A stretch of DNA of 63,001 nucleotides from positions 1 to 63,001 of the forward strand of contig JBFHFS010000032.1 of NCBI GenBank assembly GCA_041583495.1. Reading direction: 5' to 3'. The notes beneath the pieces were generated by a model. That model did no database searches and was not told the DNA's origin. It saw nothing but the letters and a program-made list of their open reading frames with translations. Position 1 is the first letter of the stretch, and every line of letters starts with the position of its first letter. Source of the DNA: JBFHFS01 sp041583495. GTDB lineage: Bacteria > Bacteroidota > Bacteroidia > Bacteroidales > Marinilabiliaceae. Positions 28,201-36,646 of this stretch are shown one piece after another. The translations under genes and the position numbers were made by a program.

Positions 28201-28280
28201 CGGTGAAAGTCAAACGAGGCGTGGACTTTCAGGCCGTGAGGATGAGGGTGCCGAGCAGAGAAGTGTCAGGACGGCACGAA
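28201..28280 (+). ncRNA. Possible group II intron domain I fragment
   Basis: Two complementary stems occur in a row: CGGTGAAAGTC (28201-28211) with GACTTTCAGGCCG (28224-28236), and GTGCCG (28248-28253) with CGGCAC (28272-28277). The GTGAAAGTC motif and purine-rich loops resemble domain I of bacterial group II introns. No reverse transcriptase or domain V is nearby, so at most a remnant is present. The match is from memory only. Confidence 0.3.
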
Positions 28281-28318
28281 CGCGCCATGCTTTATTCCAG
28301 AATGTTATAAGCTTATTT

Positions 28319-30766
28319 TTATTTAGAGCTATATTCAATTTTAAGCATATTAGCCTTTCTTAATTGCTGTTTGATGGCAGTAACCATTTCCATTTTAGTT
28401 TTATTATGCACGTCTATTTGGATAACATATCTGTCAGCCTTGTTTGTTCCATCACTTGATTTAATACTAATGAGTTTATCACTAATATCTTCTATTTTGA
28501 TAGGTTCACCATTAAGTAACACGTTCTGGTTTTGAGTTACTTCAATTTTAATATATCTTAGTTGTTCCTGGATAAAGGCTTGAAGTGCCATCTCGCCACC
28601 TGGAAATTCAGGCATCTCTTCCACCTGGGAAAAAGTGGGGTGGTCTTTAGTTTCAGTCGTCGAAGCTTTATTTTTTTTGATGGAGATGATTTCTTCATTG
28701 ACATCAATCTCTTGCTTGGTAGATTGTTTCTGAAGAGCGAAATTGATGGGTATGGTGTACTGTACGGCTACATTTTTACCTCTTTGTCGGCCGGGTTTCC
28801 ATTGGGGCATTGCGTTGATAACTCTCAGAGCCTCAGTATCCAGGAGTGGATGTGCTTCTCTGGCCACTTTTGCCTCTTCTACTTGGCCGGTGGCCGAAAT
28901 AACAAAGGATATATAAACCCGACCTTCAATCTCTTGAGCCTGTGCCTCGACCGGGTATTTGGTCTCGTTTGACAGAAACTCGCGTAAGGCCACCTCACCT
29001 CCCGGAAATTGGGGCATATCTTCCACCACAAAGAATACGGGGCGCTCTTTGTCCTTGTTTTGTTGGTTCCCTATGGCGTCTGGATTTGTCACGACCACCT
29101 CTTCTCCCTCTTTCTTGAGGGTAATCTCGATGACCCCATTTTTGCCCTTTTCGCCGTATTTGTTAGCGGCCGATTCGCCTTTAAGGACATTAATGGATTT
29201 AATCGTTTCCGGATCTATGTCCTTTATGTTGGTATTGGGATCTTCTTTGCCATCTACGATTATAAGTGGTTGAACTTTAGTTTTATAGGTTCCGCCATTC
29301 GCTTTGATTGTAAATGAGGGATGTATTTGGTTTTCCGGGTTTTTAAGTTTCACTATTACAACCCCGTCTTTTGCTTTTTCGCCATATAGGCTCGTGGCAC
29401 TTTCATCTTTTAGAACGGTGATGGATTCAAAAGTGTTGGGATCCAATGCATTCAGCACCTTTTGTGTTACCGGTTGATCATCAACGATTATTAGCGGGTT
29501 TTTATCGCTGATAAATGCTTTGTTCAAGACCTGCAACGAGTCTTTTCCTTGTGTGCCATAACCAATTGCTATTACTTCTTCACCTTTTGGAGCATAGCCA
29601 ATCACATGAACGCCGTCTTCTATTACGGTAGTGTCTTTTAACATAACCACCTTCATCTCATTTTTAAAATCGGCATTTTTAACAACGGTTTTAAACCCAA
29701 CAAACGAAAAGGCTATTTCGGATCCTTCGGGGATGTCTTTCAGCTTGAAATGGCCATCTCTGTCGGCCACGGCGCCTGTGGTAGTGCCTGTTACGACGAT
29801 GGAGGTGCCGGGCAGTGGGGTGTTGTCCTCCTGAACCACGGTGCCTTTTATGGTTTTGCCCTTGGCTTGGGTCGTTTTAATCGTATTTTCCTTGTCGATA
29901 GCGGCATAGCGGTACTCGGGCCGGGCAAATCCGTAGAAGAGCAGGCCAATTAAGGGCAGGACGAAAAGGGTTTTGAACTTTTTTAGGGTGGAGGTAGATC
30001 TATTTTTCATCATGGTGAATCTTTTTTTGTTGAGTGAGTAACTGAACGAATTTCCCAGTCGGATGACTTCACCTCCTAAAACCTGATTGATCAGAACGGC
30101 CTTGTAAACACCCGGGTTGGATGTGCATTGCAATGCCTTTTGGTCGGCCAGATATTCATGGTTTTGTTTGATGAAATGGGCGTAAAGCCATACAACCGGA
30201 TTGAACCACTGAATGGTACACAACAACTCTGCGAGTAAAAGGTCTATCCAGTGGTATTGTCGAATATGTTCCGCCTCATGTCGTACTATTTCCCGGATTT
30301 CTGTGCTGGAAGCTGAAGAACTGACAAACACAAATGAGAAAAAGGAAAATGAAAAGGGGAATATATCCGTTTGAATCACTTTTGTTGAACCATAGCGTTC
30401 TATGGGGGAGTGGTGAATGGTATTGATGATTTTTGAGGTCTGAACAATCAGGCGGGCTAAAACCAATAACATCCCAGCCATAAGCAGGATAAACAGAAGT
30501 GTTTGCCAATTCCACCAGGGAGCTTGTTCCTGCTGAATGGCGGTTATCTCTGGCAATCCGATGCTGGTTGAAGCAGTGGAGTAGGGGATCGTAATTAAAT
30601 ATCTCACCGTAATCAACGGAAAAATTAAAGCAGCCATCATGCCCGAAATCAAAAACAGCCGGTTGATGAAAAAGAACCCCTCATTTCGCAAAGACAAATA
30701 GTATATCAAGGCGAAAACGCTGAGCCACAGGGCTGATTTAATCAGATAAAAGCCAATTGCTTCCAT
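28319..30766 (-). CDS. BlaR1-like M56 protease with TonB- and ExbD-like domains
   Basis: The 815-aa protein begins with four membrane helices and an M56 metalloprotease domain (zinc motif HEAEH at residues 163-167), as in BlaR1/MecR1. The region after a further helix (about 270) is extracellular or periplasmic: a carboxypeptidase-regulatory-like domain (about 295-370), two TonB-plug-like segments (SITVLKDESATSLYGEKA and SINVLKGESAANKYGEKG), a TonB C-terminal domain (PQFPGGEVALREFL to FAL), and a final piece with VLLNGEPIKIEDISDKL and VIQIDVHNKTKMEM resembling the periplasmic domain of ExbD. It sits four bases from its BlaI-type repressor; family biology predicts the protease destroys that repressor upon signal. 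Confidence 0.88.
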   Translation of the reverse strand: MEAIGFYLIKSALWLSVFALIYYLSLRNEGFFFINRLFLISGMMAALIFPLITVRYLITIPYSTASTSIGLPEITAIQQEQAPWWNWQTLLFILLMAGMLLVLARLIVQTSKIINTIHHSPIERYGSTKVIQTDIFPFSFSFFSFVFVSSSASSTEIREIVRHEAEHIRQYHWIDLLLAELLCTIQWFNPVVWLYAHFIKQNHEYLADQKALQCTSNPGVYKAVLINQVLGGEVIRLGNSFSYSLNKKRFTMMKNRSTSTLKKFKTLFVLPLIGLLFYGFARPEYRYAAIDKENTIKTTQAKGKTIKGTVVQEDNTPLPGTSIVVTGTTTGAVADRDGHFKLKDIPEGSEIAFSFVGFKTVVKNADFKNEMKVVMLKDTTVIEDGVHVIGYAPKGEEVIAIGYGTQGKDSLQVLNKAFISDKNPLIIVDDQPVTQKVLNALDPNTFESITVLKDESATSLYGEKAKDGVVIVKLKNPENQIHPSFTIKANGGTYKTKVQPLIIVDGKEDPNTNIKDIDPETIKSINVLKGESAANKYGEKGKNGVIEITLKKEGEEVVVTNPDAIGNQQNKDKERPVFFVVEDMPQFPGGEVALREFLSNETKYPVEAQAQEIEGRVYISFVISATGQVEEAKVAREAHPLLDTEALRVINAMPQWKPGRQRGKNVAVQYTIPINFALQKQSTKQEIDVNEEIISIKKNKASTTETKDHPTFSQVEEMPEFPGGEMALQAFIQEQLRYIKIEVTQNQNVLLNGEPIKIEDISDKLISIKSSDGTNKADRYVIQIDVHNKTKMEMVTAIKQQLRKANMLKIEYSSK

Positions 30767-30770
30767 GGGG

Positions 30771-31181
30771 TTATGGTTTTTTAGGGTCTGGTGGGGTTGA
30801 AGATTTGGGCTTACTATTTTGAGCCAACTCTCTTTTGGCCTCCTCCATCAACTCTTCCAGCTCTGTTGCCGAGAGATCTTTTTCGCGGGCAAAAAAGGAA
30901 GCCATGGCCGGAAACGAGTTGTTGAAGTATCTCTTCATTAACCTAAAAAGCTGGGTTTTCGAGTACTCTTCCTTTTGAACCAGGGGAAAATAGATGTGCG
31001 TGTTCCCCGAGGGTGTGTACCCTACAAAACCTTTCTTTTCCAGGATCCGGATGATGGTTGATACCGTGTTCCGGGCCGGTCTAGGGTTTTGAAACTGTTC
31101 GCGAATATCCCGGACTGCGCCTTCCTTCAGGGCCCATAATATCTGCATTACTTCTTCTTCTGCCTTGGTTAGTTGCATCAC
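30771..31181 (-). CDS. BlaI/MecI/CopY-family repressor
   Basis: A 136-aa protein with the BlaI winged-helix domain (MQLTKAEEEVMQILW, VRDIREQFQN, NTVSTIIRILEKKGFV; residues 1-70) and a C-terminal dimerisation helix region (about 85-125). In the family, the partner M56 membrane protease cleaves the repressor to relieve repression. It is the first gene of the blaI-M56 operon. A -33/-7 promoter reading minus lies at 31208-31238, with a palindromic operator between the boxes, which indicates self-repression. Confidence 0.93.
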   Translation of the reverse strand: MMQLTKAEEEVMQILWALKEGAVRDIREQFQNPRPARNTVSTIIRILEKKGFVGYTPSGNTHIYFPLVQKEEYSKTQLFRLMKRYFNNSFPAMASFFAREKDLSATELEELMEEAKRELAQNSKPKSSTPPDPKKP

Positions 31182-31207
31182 AATAGTTGTTTGTCAATTC
31201 TTCAATA

Positions 31208-31238
31208 CAAACATATGACTAAGTTTTTAGTCGGTCAA
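31208..31238 (-). promoter_or_regulatory. Promoter of the blaI-M56 operon
   Basis: On the minus strand TTG (31236-31238) is followed after 20 bases by TATGTTTG (31208-31215), an exact TAnnTTTG -7 box. The ATG at 31181 lies about 27 bases downstream. The spacer holds one operator (31217-31232), so repressor and RNA polymerase would exclude each other. Confidence 0.65.
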
Positions 31239-31273
31239 TAGGGGGAGTGTTAAAAATGACTAAAAACTTAGTC
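31217..31273. promoter_or_regulatory. Twin BlaI-type operators
   Basis: GACTAAGTTTTTAGTC (31217-31232) and its exact reverse complement GACTAAAAACTTAGTC (31258-31273) flank a 25-base gap. Each is itself a near-palindrome (GACTAA...TTAGTC), as expected for a dimeric winged-helix repressor. The first covers the promoter spacer of blaI; the second may add cooperative binding. Confidence 0.75.
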
Positions 31274-32022
31274 GGTTGGGTGGATTGTGTGTGAATGGCA
31301 TCGATTGAATGTTGTTTAGGTGTAATTTGTGGCGATCAGTCCGACTTGTGCTCTTTTCTTTTTTTAGGCTCTCTTCTCCATCGCGGGGACCAGATTCATT
31401 GGAATCTAACTCATGAAGGCTGTCAGGTGGTGGCCTTTCGGCTCTTACCTTAACCCGGAGAATTGTGGGGTTTTAGGCAGGGAGCCAATTCTCGGGCGTC
31501 CGCTTTCCAAGACACACCTTGAGACCACTGAAACTGAAGTTAATAAGAATCGGGAAATGGTCAATCCTTATAATCAGGTGCAGTTAGATTTTAAAGGAAA
31601 TTTTAGGGTGGTTTTCAGAGTCCTCGATCCGGGAGTGGCTTATTGGTTTATTACCAATGTGAATTAAAATTACAGTTTGTATGCCCTCCTTCGATAGACT
31701 AAAATGGCAGAGGCTGGTAAAAGTATTTATCATTAGCCTATCCTGTTCGTTTAATTTCCAAATAGTGGTGCTTCATAATGCCCCTAAAGGTGAGAAATTA
31801 GCTAAAACACCTTGTTAGGCCGAGATTAACCCAAGTCAAACGACCCTCAAAAGCATGGATTTTCCTCTTAAAGACAATACGCTATCTGTTTATACGCCCT
31901 TTAACTTAACACAATAACTTGAATTTATCTTTAAAAATGTTTAATTTATATGGCAGTTAACGTAATAAACCCTCTGTATCCAAATCTGTTGCTGCCATAT
32001 AAGGGTTTTTTAATAAAGTAAG
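31274..32022. other. Long intergenic region ahead of the export island
   Basis: No convincing gene is visible in this 749-base stretch. A frame at 31413-31667 would encode 84 aa ending in QLDFKGNFRVVFRVLDPGVAYWFITNVN, with no recognised domain; it may be a gene remnant. The right end holds the attenuator-like hairpin at 31946-32008. Confidence 0.4.
31946..32008 (+). terminator. Attenuator-like hairpin before the MacAB-type genes
   Basis: TTATATGGCAG (31946-31956) is the exact complement of CTGCCATATAA (31992-32002), and GGGTTTTTT follows. This is terminator form only 15 bases before the first gene of the island (ATG at 32023), so it probably sits in the leader. It could stop upstream transcription or attenuate this operon. 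Confidence 0.5.
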
Positions 32023-32766
32023 ATGAACATCCGTAATCTCATCACACTTTCTGGTATTACCAAAGAATACCAAAAAACAAAGACGTCTATTATTGCACTA
32101 GATCACATCGATTTAGAGGTTGTAACCGGAGAGTTTATTGCAATAATGGGGCCTTCCGGTTCGGGAAAATCAACATTACTGAATATCCTGGGTCTACTGG
32201 ATGCATATGATTCCGGGATGTACTTGCTCGATGATACACCCACGAACAACCTGCCGGACAGAGAAATGGCTTCTATCCGGAACTCTCATATAGGTTTTGT
32301 ATTCCAGTCGTTTAACCTACTTCCGCAACGCAATGCGCTGGAGAACATCTCCTTACCTCTCTACTACCAGGGCTGGTCATTTAAAGAACGAAATAACAAA
32401 GCTTTGCATTTTCTTGATAAGTTAGGAATTGCAAAATGGGCACACCACTTGCCTGACGAACTGTCGGGTGGCCAAAAACAACGGGTTGCCATTGCACGCG
32501 CACTTATCACCAATCCCCAGCTCATTCTTGCCGATGAACCTACCGGTGCCCTCGACAGCAAAACATCGGGCGAAATCATGGATTTTTTAGGCGAGATTAA
32601 TCAGGAAGGAAAAACCATCATATTAGTCACCCACGAGCAGGAGATTGCATCAAGAGCCCAACGGAGAATCTCGTTGAAAGATGGAAGAATAATCAAAGAT
32701 ACACATAGGAGTAAAGACAAAAGGCGGAATGAAACCATTGTTTTACAAGAACCACGAACTGTTTAA
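32023..32766 (+). CDS. MacB/LolD-type ABC transporter ATPase
   Basis: A 247-aa ATP-binding subunit with Walker A GPSGSGKSTLLN (about residues 45-56), signature LSGGQKQRVAIARAL, Walker B LILADEPTGALD and switch His in TIILVTHEQE. It is the stand-alone ATPase type that pairs with FtsX-like permeases (MacB, LolD, FtsE). Its end overlaps the permease gene by 38 bases, indicating translational coupling. The complex would be a mechanotransmission exporter or envelope-stress pump at the inner membrane. Confidence 0.93.
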   Translation: MNIRNLITLSGITKEYQKTKTSIIALDHIDLEVVTGEFIAIMGPSGSGKSTLLNILGLLDAYDSGMYLLDDTPTNNLPDREMASIRNSHIGFVFQSFNLLPQRNALENISLPLYYQGWSFKERNNKALHFLDKLGIAKWAHHLPDELSGGQKQRVAIARALITNPQLILADEPTGALDSKTSGEIMDFLGEINQEGKTIILVTHEQEIASRAQRRISLKDGRIIKDTHRSKDKRRNETIVLQEPRTV

Positions 32767-33982
32767 GGAGATATTTCTGAACCTTAAAGTTCACAAGACG
32801 CGAACCATCCTTACTGCTTTTGGCATCGCCTGGGGCATATTCCTTATGGTGGTTTTACTGGGCATCAGCGGTGGCCTGCAGGATGGAGTCTTTGGTCTTT
32901 TCAGAGGATTCTCAGCCAAAACAATCTGGTTTTACGGGGGCACCTCAAACGACAACATTGCGCTTCGGGATACAGGACATGAAATCAGGTTCAAAGTTAC
33001 TGATTTAAATGTTATTGAAGAGCTTATCCCAAATATAAAGGCCATTTCCCCCGAAATACAGTGGCCGGATGCACAGGTCTCTTTTGAAAGTGAAACTGGT
33101 CGGTTTAACATCAAAGGCACCACCAGCCAAACATTTACCTTAAAAAACCTTGACATGAAAGAGGGACGCCCTATAAAGGCATCAGACATTGCAGAACACC
33201 GGGAAGTTGCTGTAATTGGCGACCGCGCTGTGAATCGCTTTTTCAATGGGAAAAATCCACTTGGTAAATATATTTCAATAAATGCAAGCGATTTCCTGAT
33301 AATTGGGGTTATTGAGAACAAATCGTTTCTTTCCATGAATGAGCAAAATAGCATTTTTATACCCTTCTCCTCTTTCGCCGACCATATTCGACCGGTGGAT
33401 TTTATCAGCTCCATAGGTATTACTTTAAAGGAGGGAGACACACAATGGGCCTCCAACCGAATTAAAACCTTTTTGGCCGGGAAATATCACTTTGCAAAGG
33501 ACGATGCCAATGCCCTGTACATTGTTAATTACGAGGAACAAATGTCGGTTTTTTCAAAATTCTTCACCGGTTTTAATATTTTCCTGGTTTTCGTGGGGTG
33601 CTGTCTCTTATTGAGCGGCATCATAGGGGTTAGCAACATCATGTACATAATCGTGAAGGAGCGCACACGTGAGATCGGCATAAAAAAGGCTATTGGGGCT
33701 ACCCAGACAGCCATCCTAAAAGAATTTATCTCCGAGTCTCTGGTTCTAACCTTGCTGTCGGGTGGGGTTGGATATTTGTTAGGGATGGGCGCATTAAGTA
33801 TTGTGGACCTGCTGTTGGCAAATCTCCCCGGAGAGGACCAAATCATCACACACACGGTGATAGAGCCTGAATATTTGATTCTGGCCATTATAATATTATC
33901 GTTTTTTGGCTTGCTGGCAGGCTTTTTCCCTGCTCAAAAAGCAGCCGGGATAAAGCCGATGGAGGCTATGACAAATCTGTAA
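32729..33982 (+). CDS. MacB-type ABC transporter permease (FtsX family)
   Basis: This 417-aa protein has one N-terminal helix (LTAFGIAWGIFLMVVLLGISGG), a large periplasmic MacB_PCD domain (about residues 50-280) and three C-terminal helices of the FtsX domain (including VKERTREIGIKKAIGATQTAI and a terminal PAQKAAGIKPMEAM box). It pairs with the overlapping ATPase and the adaptor encoded 25 bases downstream to form a MacAB-like unit. With the TolC-type gene at 42768 it could make a tripartite pump for the bacteriocin-like peptide or provide self-protection against it. Confidence 0.92.
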   Translation: MKPLFYKNHELFKEIFLNLKVHKTRTILTAFGIAWGIFLMVVLLGISGGLQDGVFGLFRGFSAKTIWFYGGTSNDNIALRDTGHEIRFKVTDLNVIEELIPNIKAISPEIQWPDAQVSFESETGRFNIKGTTSQTFTLKNLDMKEGRPIKASDIAEHREVAVIGDRAVNRFFNGKNPLGKYISINASDFLIIGVIENKSFLSMNEQNSIFIPFSSFADHIRPVDFISSIGITLKEGDTQWASNRIKTFLAGKYHFAKDDANALYIVNYEEQMSVFSKFFTGFNIFLVFVGCCLLLSGIIGVSNIMYIIVKERTREIGIKKAIGATQTAILKEFISESLVLTLLSGGVGYLLGMGALSIVDLLLANLPGEDQIITHTVIEPEYLILAIIILSFFGLLAGFFPAQKAAGIKPMEAMTNL

Positions 33983-34007
33983 AAAATCTGACATTAATAA
34001 ACCATAA

Positions 34008-35084
34008 ATGAAAAATTTCATAAGCATTTTGTTGATAGCAGTTTTCGTTGCAACTGTTGGCTTCATATTTTCTAAGGAGACCGAACGAAGAGATCATATA
34101 CCTGATTTTCTGTTGGGTAAGCCAAAAATCGGTTCTATCCGGGTTGAAAGGAGAATTAACGGTAAAATCCAACCCGCTGAAGAGATTAAGGTAAAGTCCA
34201 AAATCAACGGGGTGGTTGAAAACGTTTATGTTGAGATTGGCCAGAAGGTTAAAGAAGGACAAAAAATTGCAGTGATACGCAAACTTCTGGAACCTATGGA
34301 GATAGAGGAGCTAAAGACCAGTGTCAACCTTCATGAAATACAAATGGAAATGATACGGCTTAGCTACGATCGTGAAAAGAAACTTGCAGAATCGGGTTTG
34401 ACCTCCAACGTTGAGTTTGAAAGTATCACGGCGAGGTATAAGGAGGCCTCCGAACAACTCGAAAGTGCACGAAAGAGATTGCAAATGGCTACTTCGGGGG
34501 TTACGACAACCGACAGAAACTTATCCAACATCATTTACGCTCCTGCATCGGGTACCATTCTATCCCTTATTTCACGACCGGGCTCGCCTGTTATCAAACA
34601 AAACAACTATAACGAGGGAACAACTCTGGCAACGATTGCCAACATGGATTCATTAAAATTTTACGGGAACATACTCGAAAAGGATCTGATGAAAATATCG
34701 GAAGGCGAAAAAATACAAATTGAAACGCTTCATTCAAACGGAAAGCCAATACAAGGCTTCATCGACAAGATATACCCCAAAGGAAATGATGAAAATGGCA
34801 TCGTGAAATTTCCCATAGAAGTATCTGTGAATATTGGAAACGTGAAACTATGGGGAGGGATGAATGCCACTGCCATTATCACCATTGCCAAAACGGACAG
34901 TGCATTATACGTGGAAGAGAAATATCTGACTTACAAGAATGATTCATGTTATGCCACCGTTCAGCATCCCAACAATGAATACCGCCAAACCCTTTTACAA
35001 ACCGGTTTGTCCGATGGCATTAAAACAGAAATCTACGGTGGATTATCATTAGGCGATAAATTGGCATTGCCCGAAGAAGATTAA
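34008..35084 (+). CDS. MacA/HlyD-type periplasmic adaptor
   Basis: A 358-aa membrane-fusion protein: N-terminal membrane anchor (residues 4-22), a biotinyl-lipoyl-like half motif (INGVVENVYVEIGQKVKEGQKIAVI), a coiled-coil hairpin (about 95-165), the second lipoyl half (NIIYAPASGTIL) and beta-barrel domains. It bridges inner-membrane transporters to a TolC channel. It directly follows the permease and is the only adaptor in the island, so the C39 exporter downstream may share it. Confidence 0.9.
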   Translation: MKNFISILLIAVFVATVGFIFSKETERRDHIPDFLLGKPKIGSIRVERRINGKIQPAEEIKVKSKINGVVENVYVEIGQKVKEGQKIAVIRKLLEPMEIEELKTSVNLHEIQMEMIRLSYDREKKLAESGLTSNVEFESITARYKEASEQLESARKRLQMATSGVTTTDRNLSNIIYAPASGTILSLISRPGSPVIKQNNYNEGTTLATIANMDSLKFYGNILEKDLMKISEGEKIQIETLHSNGKPIQGFIDKIYPKGNDENGIVKFPIEVSVNIGNVKLWGGMNATAIITIAKTDSALYVEEKYLTYKNDSCYATVQHPNNEYRQTLLQTGLSDGIKTEIYGGLSLGDKLALPEED

Positions 35085-35109
35085 GTTTAACCCAAAAACC
35101 CTTAACCCC

Positions 35110-35349
35110 ATGGCCAACACAAATTGTTTTTTAAAGATGCTCCGACTTATCAAATATCTTGAGGACGATTACTCCGGCACAGCCGAAGAATTGGCCGCAG
35201 AAATTAACGTATCGCGCCGCACTCTGTTTCGCTACCTTGATGAATTACGTGACAGCGGCGCCGAGATAGAGTACTCTAAAAGCCTGAACTCCTATTCGTT
35301 GAAAAATAATTTCAATTTTTTTGAAGATTTTTTCAAGAGTGCTATATAG
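35110..35349 (+). CDS. Small helix-turn-helix DNA-binding protein
   Basis: A 79-aa protein that is almost wholly a DeoR/HTH_11-like winged helix: MLRLIKYLEDDYSGTAEELAAEINVSRRTLFRYLDELRDSG is the helix-turn-helix, and the tail YSKSLNSYSL forms the wing. There is no effector domain. It lies 25 bases after the adaptor gene and probably regulates the export island. Confidence 0.8.
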   Translation: MANTNCFLKMLRLIKYLEDDYSGTAEELAAEINVSRRTLFRYLDELRDSGAEIEYSKSLNSYSLKNNFNFFEDFFKSAI

Positions 35350-35401
35350 TGGCACTTTTCTTTCATAACTTTATGTTTATTAACCTTAAAACCCTTGAAA
35401 A

Positions 35402-35854
35402 ATGAAAAATCTCCGCGCTTTTTGTGTCGTTCTATTACTTTCCAGTACCACAGCTATATTCGCCCAGGCAGATGGATTTGAAGCAGATTTGTCCAGGATG
35501 CTGGAATTAAACGGATCTGCTAAAACCTACGATGTGGTCTTCGACCAGGTAATCTTGCAAATGAAAACGGCCATGCCCGCCGTGAACGATAGTGTCTGGC
35601 CCAAATTAAAATCGGAAGTCCTGAACAAGCAAATTGATGTACTTAACCAAAAGCTGGTGCCCATCTACCGGAAGCACTTCACCCACGATGACATAAAAGC
35701 CCTTATTGCCTTTTATCAAACGCCAATTGGTAAGAAAATGGCAGAAAAAACCCCACTCATCTCCCGCGAAAGTATGATGATTGGTCAACAATGGGGTATG
35801 CAACTGGGACAGGCTATTCAGAACTACCTGAAAAATAATGGGTATGTGGAATAG
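35402..35854 (+). CDS. Exported DUF2059-family protein
   Basis: A 150-aa secreted protein with a signal peptide (residues 1-19, ending TAIFA). The DUF2059 domain lies in the last 90 residues: VLNQKLVPIYRKHFTHDDIKALIAFYQTPIGKKM is its hallmark. It is predicted periplasmic and helical. The molecular role of the family is unknown. It lies between the adaptor/HTH genes and the bacteriocin-like precursor. Confidence 0.85.
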   Translation: MKNLRAFCVVLLLSSTTAIFAQADGFEADLSRMLELNGSAKTYDVVFDQVILQMKTAMPAVNDSVWPKLKSEVLNKQIDVLNQKLVPIYRKHFTHDDIKALIAFYQTPIGKKMAEKTPLISRESMMIGQQWGMQLGQAIQNYLKNNGYVE

Positions 35855-35962
35855 ACTTTAAGAACACTATACCAACCTTTAAATCAAATCCTTGCTCCTG
35901 TAAGGCGCCAAAGGGGCAATATCTCAACAGTTCTTTTTATTCTAACTTTTAAAATCTTTATC

Positions 35963-36187
35963 ATGGAAACAAGAAAATTAAATCTTGAGGAATTAGAACA
36001 AATCCACGGCGGAGGATGGGGCTCAATCGGCTGCGGAGTATTAATGGCTGGCTGGGGTGGAGTACTCGCATATGGTAGTGCTCTAGCGGGAGTTACAGCT
36101 GGTGTAAGTGCTGGTATAGCACTGGTTTGGTCAGGGCTTTCTATTGGTATTTGCGCTGCAGTTGGAAGCAGTGAAGGATATGAATAA
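35963..36187 (+). CDS. Double-glycine bacteriocin-like peptide precursor
   Basis: A 74-aa peptide. The leader METRKLNLEELEQIHGG has the hydrophobic/acidic LxxEELxxI-GG pattern cut by C39 peptidases, predicted after Gly17. The core (residues 18-74) is very rich in Gly, Ala and Val with GxxxG-type spacing, and has two cysteines (24 and 64) that could form a disulfide. This composition resembles class IIb or circular-like pore-forming bacteriocins. A C39 ABC exporter, a thioredoxin-like gene and a TolC gene follow downstream, and a terminator (36192) suggests a separately expressed, abundant transcript. Confidence 0.85.
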   Translation: METRKLNLEELEQIHGGGWGSIGCGVLMAGWGGVLAYGSALAGVTAGVSAGIALVWSGLSIGICAAVGSSEGYE

Positions 36188-36191
36188 ATTT

Positions 36192-36260
36192 AAAAAAGCT
36201 GCTAAGTGATGCTACTATCTTAATAAACAAGATGATATTTTAATCCATAGCAGCTTTTTT
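36192..36260 (+). terminator. Terminator after the peptide gene
   Basis: AAAAAAGCTGCTA (36192-36204) is the exact complement of TAGCAGCTTTTTT (36248-36260), with a 43-base loop, starting five bases after the stop codon. It would end most transcripts, favouring high expression of the precursor over the genes that follow. Confidence 0.65.
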
Positions 36261-36277
36261 CAAAAAAGCCAAGAAAT

Positions 36278-36646
36278 ATGAACAGAAATAATTCTTATCA
36301 CATTTTAACAATTGGCGTGAGTGCCACCTTGTTTATTTGTATTATTGGACTAGTTATAATTTACTTGTTCCCTAAATATTTTAATTATAATCTGCAGACC
36401 GGTTTCTTATCCTTGGCTGGAACATCTCTTGGTACCCTTTTAGGACAGTACTCGAAGCATAAAAAAAATATTTCAATAACAAAGAATATTTTTTTTAGAG
36501 TTATTTTCATTTGCTTCTCTTGCATTGGATTAAGTATTGTCATTTTTCTTCTTCTGCATGAAAGAGGTTTTTTCAGCATTTTGATATTAAATGCTATAGG
36601 CTTGGGTATTTCTATTAAGATTTTGGCAAAGAGAATTGAACACTGA
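36278..36646 (+). CDS. Small membrane protein, candidate immunity protein
   Basis: A 122-aa protein with about four hydrophobic helices (ISATLFICIIGLVIIYLF, FLSLAGTSLGTLLGQY, NIFFRVIFICFSCIGLSIVIFLL, and the C-terminal ILNAIGLGISIKI). I recognise no family. Its place 90 bases after the peptide gene and its size fit a bacteriocin immunity protein, but this is only an inference from context. It is followed by a hairpin at 36643. Confidence 0.6.
   Translation: MNRNNSYHILTIGVSATLFICIIGLVIIYLFPKYFNYNLQTGFLSLAGTSLGTLLGQYSKHKKNISITKNIFFRVIFICFSCIGLSIVIFLLLHERGFFSILILNAIGLGISIKILAKRIEH

Noticed and set aside
28562..28972. 136-codon plus-strand frame
   Set aside because: Antisense to the M56/TonB gene, whose reading frame has clear domains.
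32932..33456. 174-codon minus-strand frame
   Set aside because: Antisense shadow of the permease gene, with Ser/Ile-rich composition and no domain.
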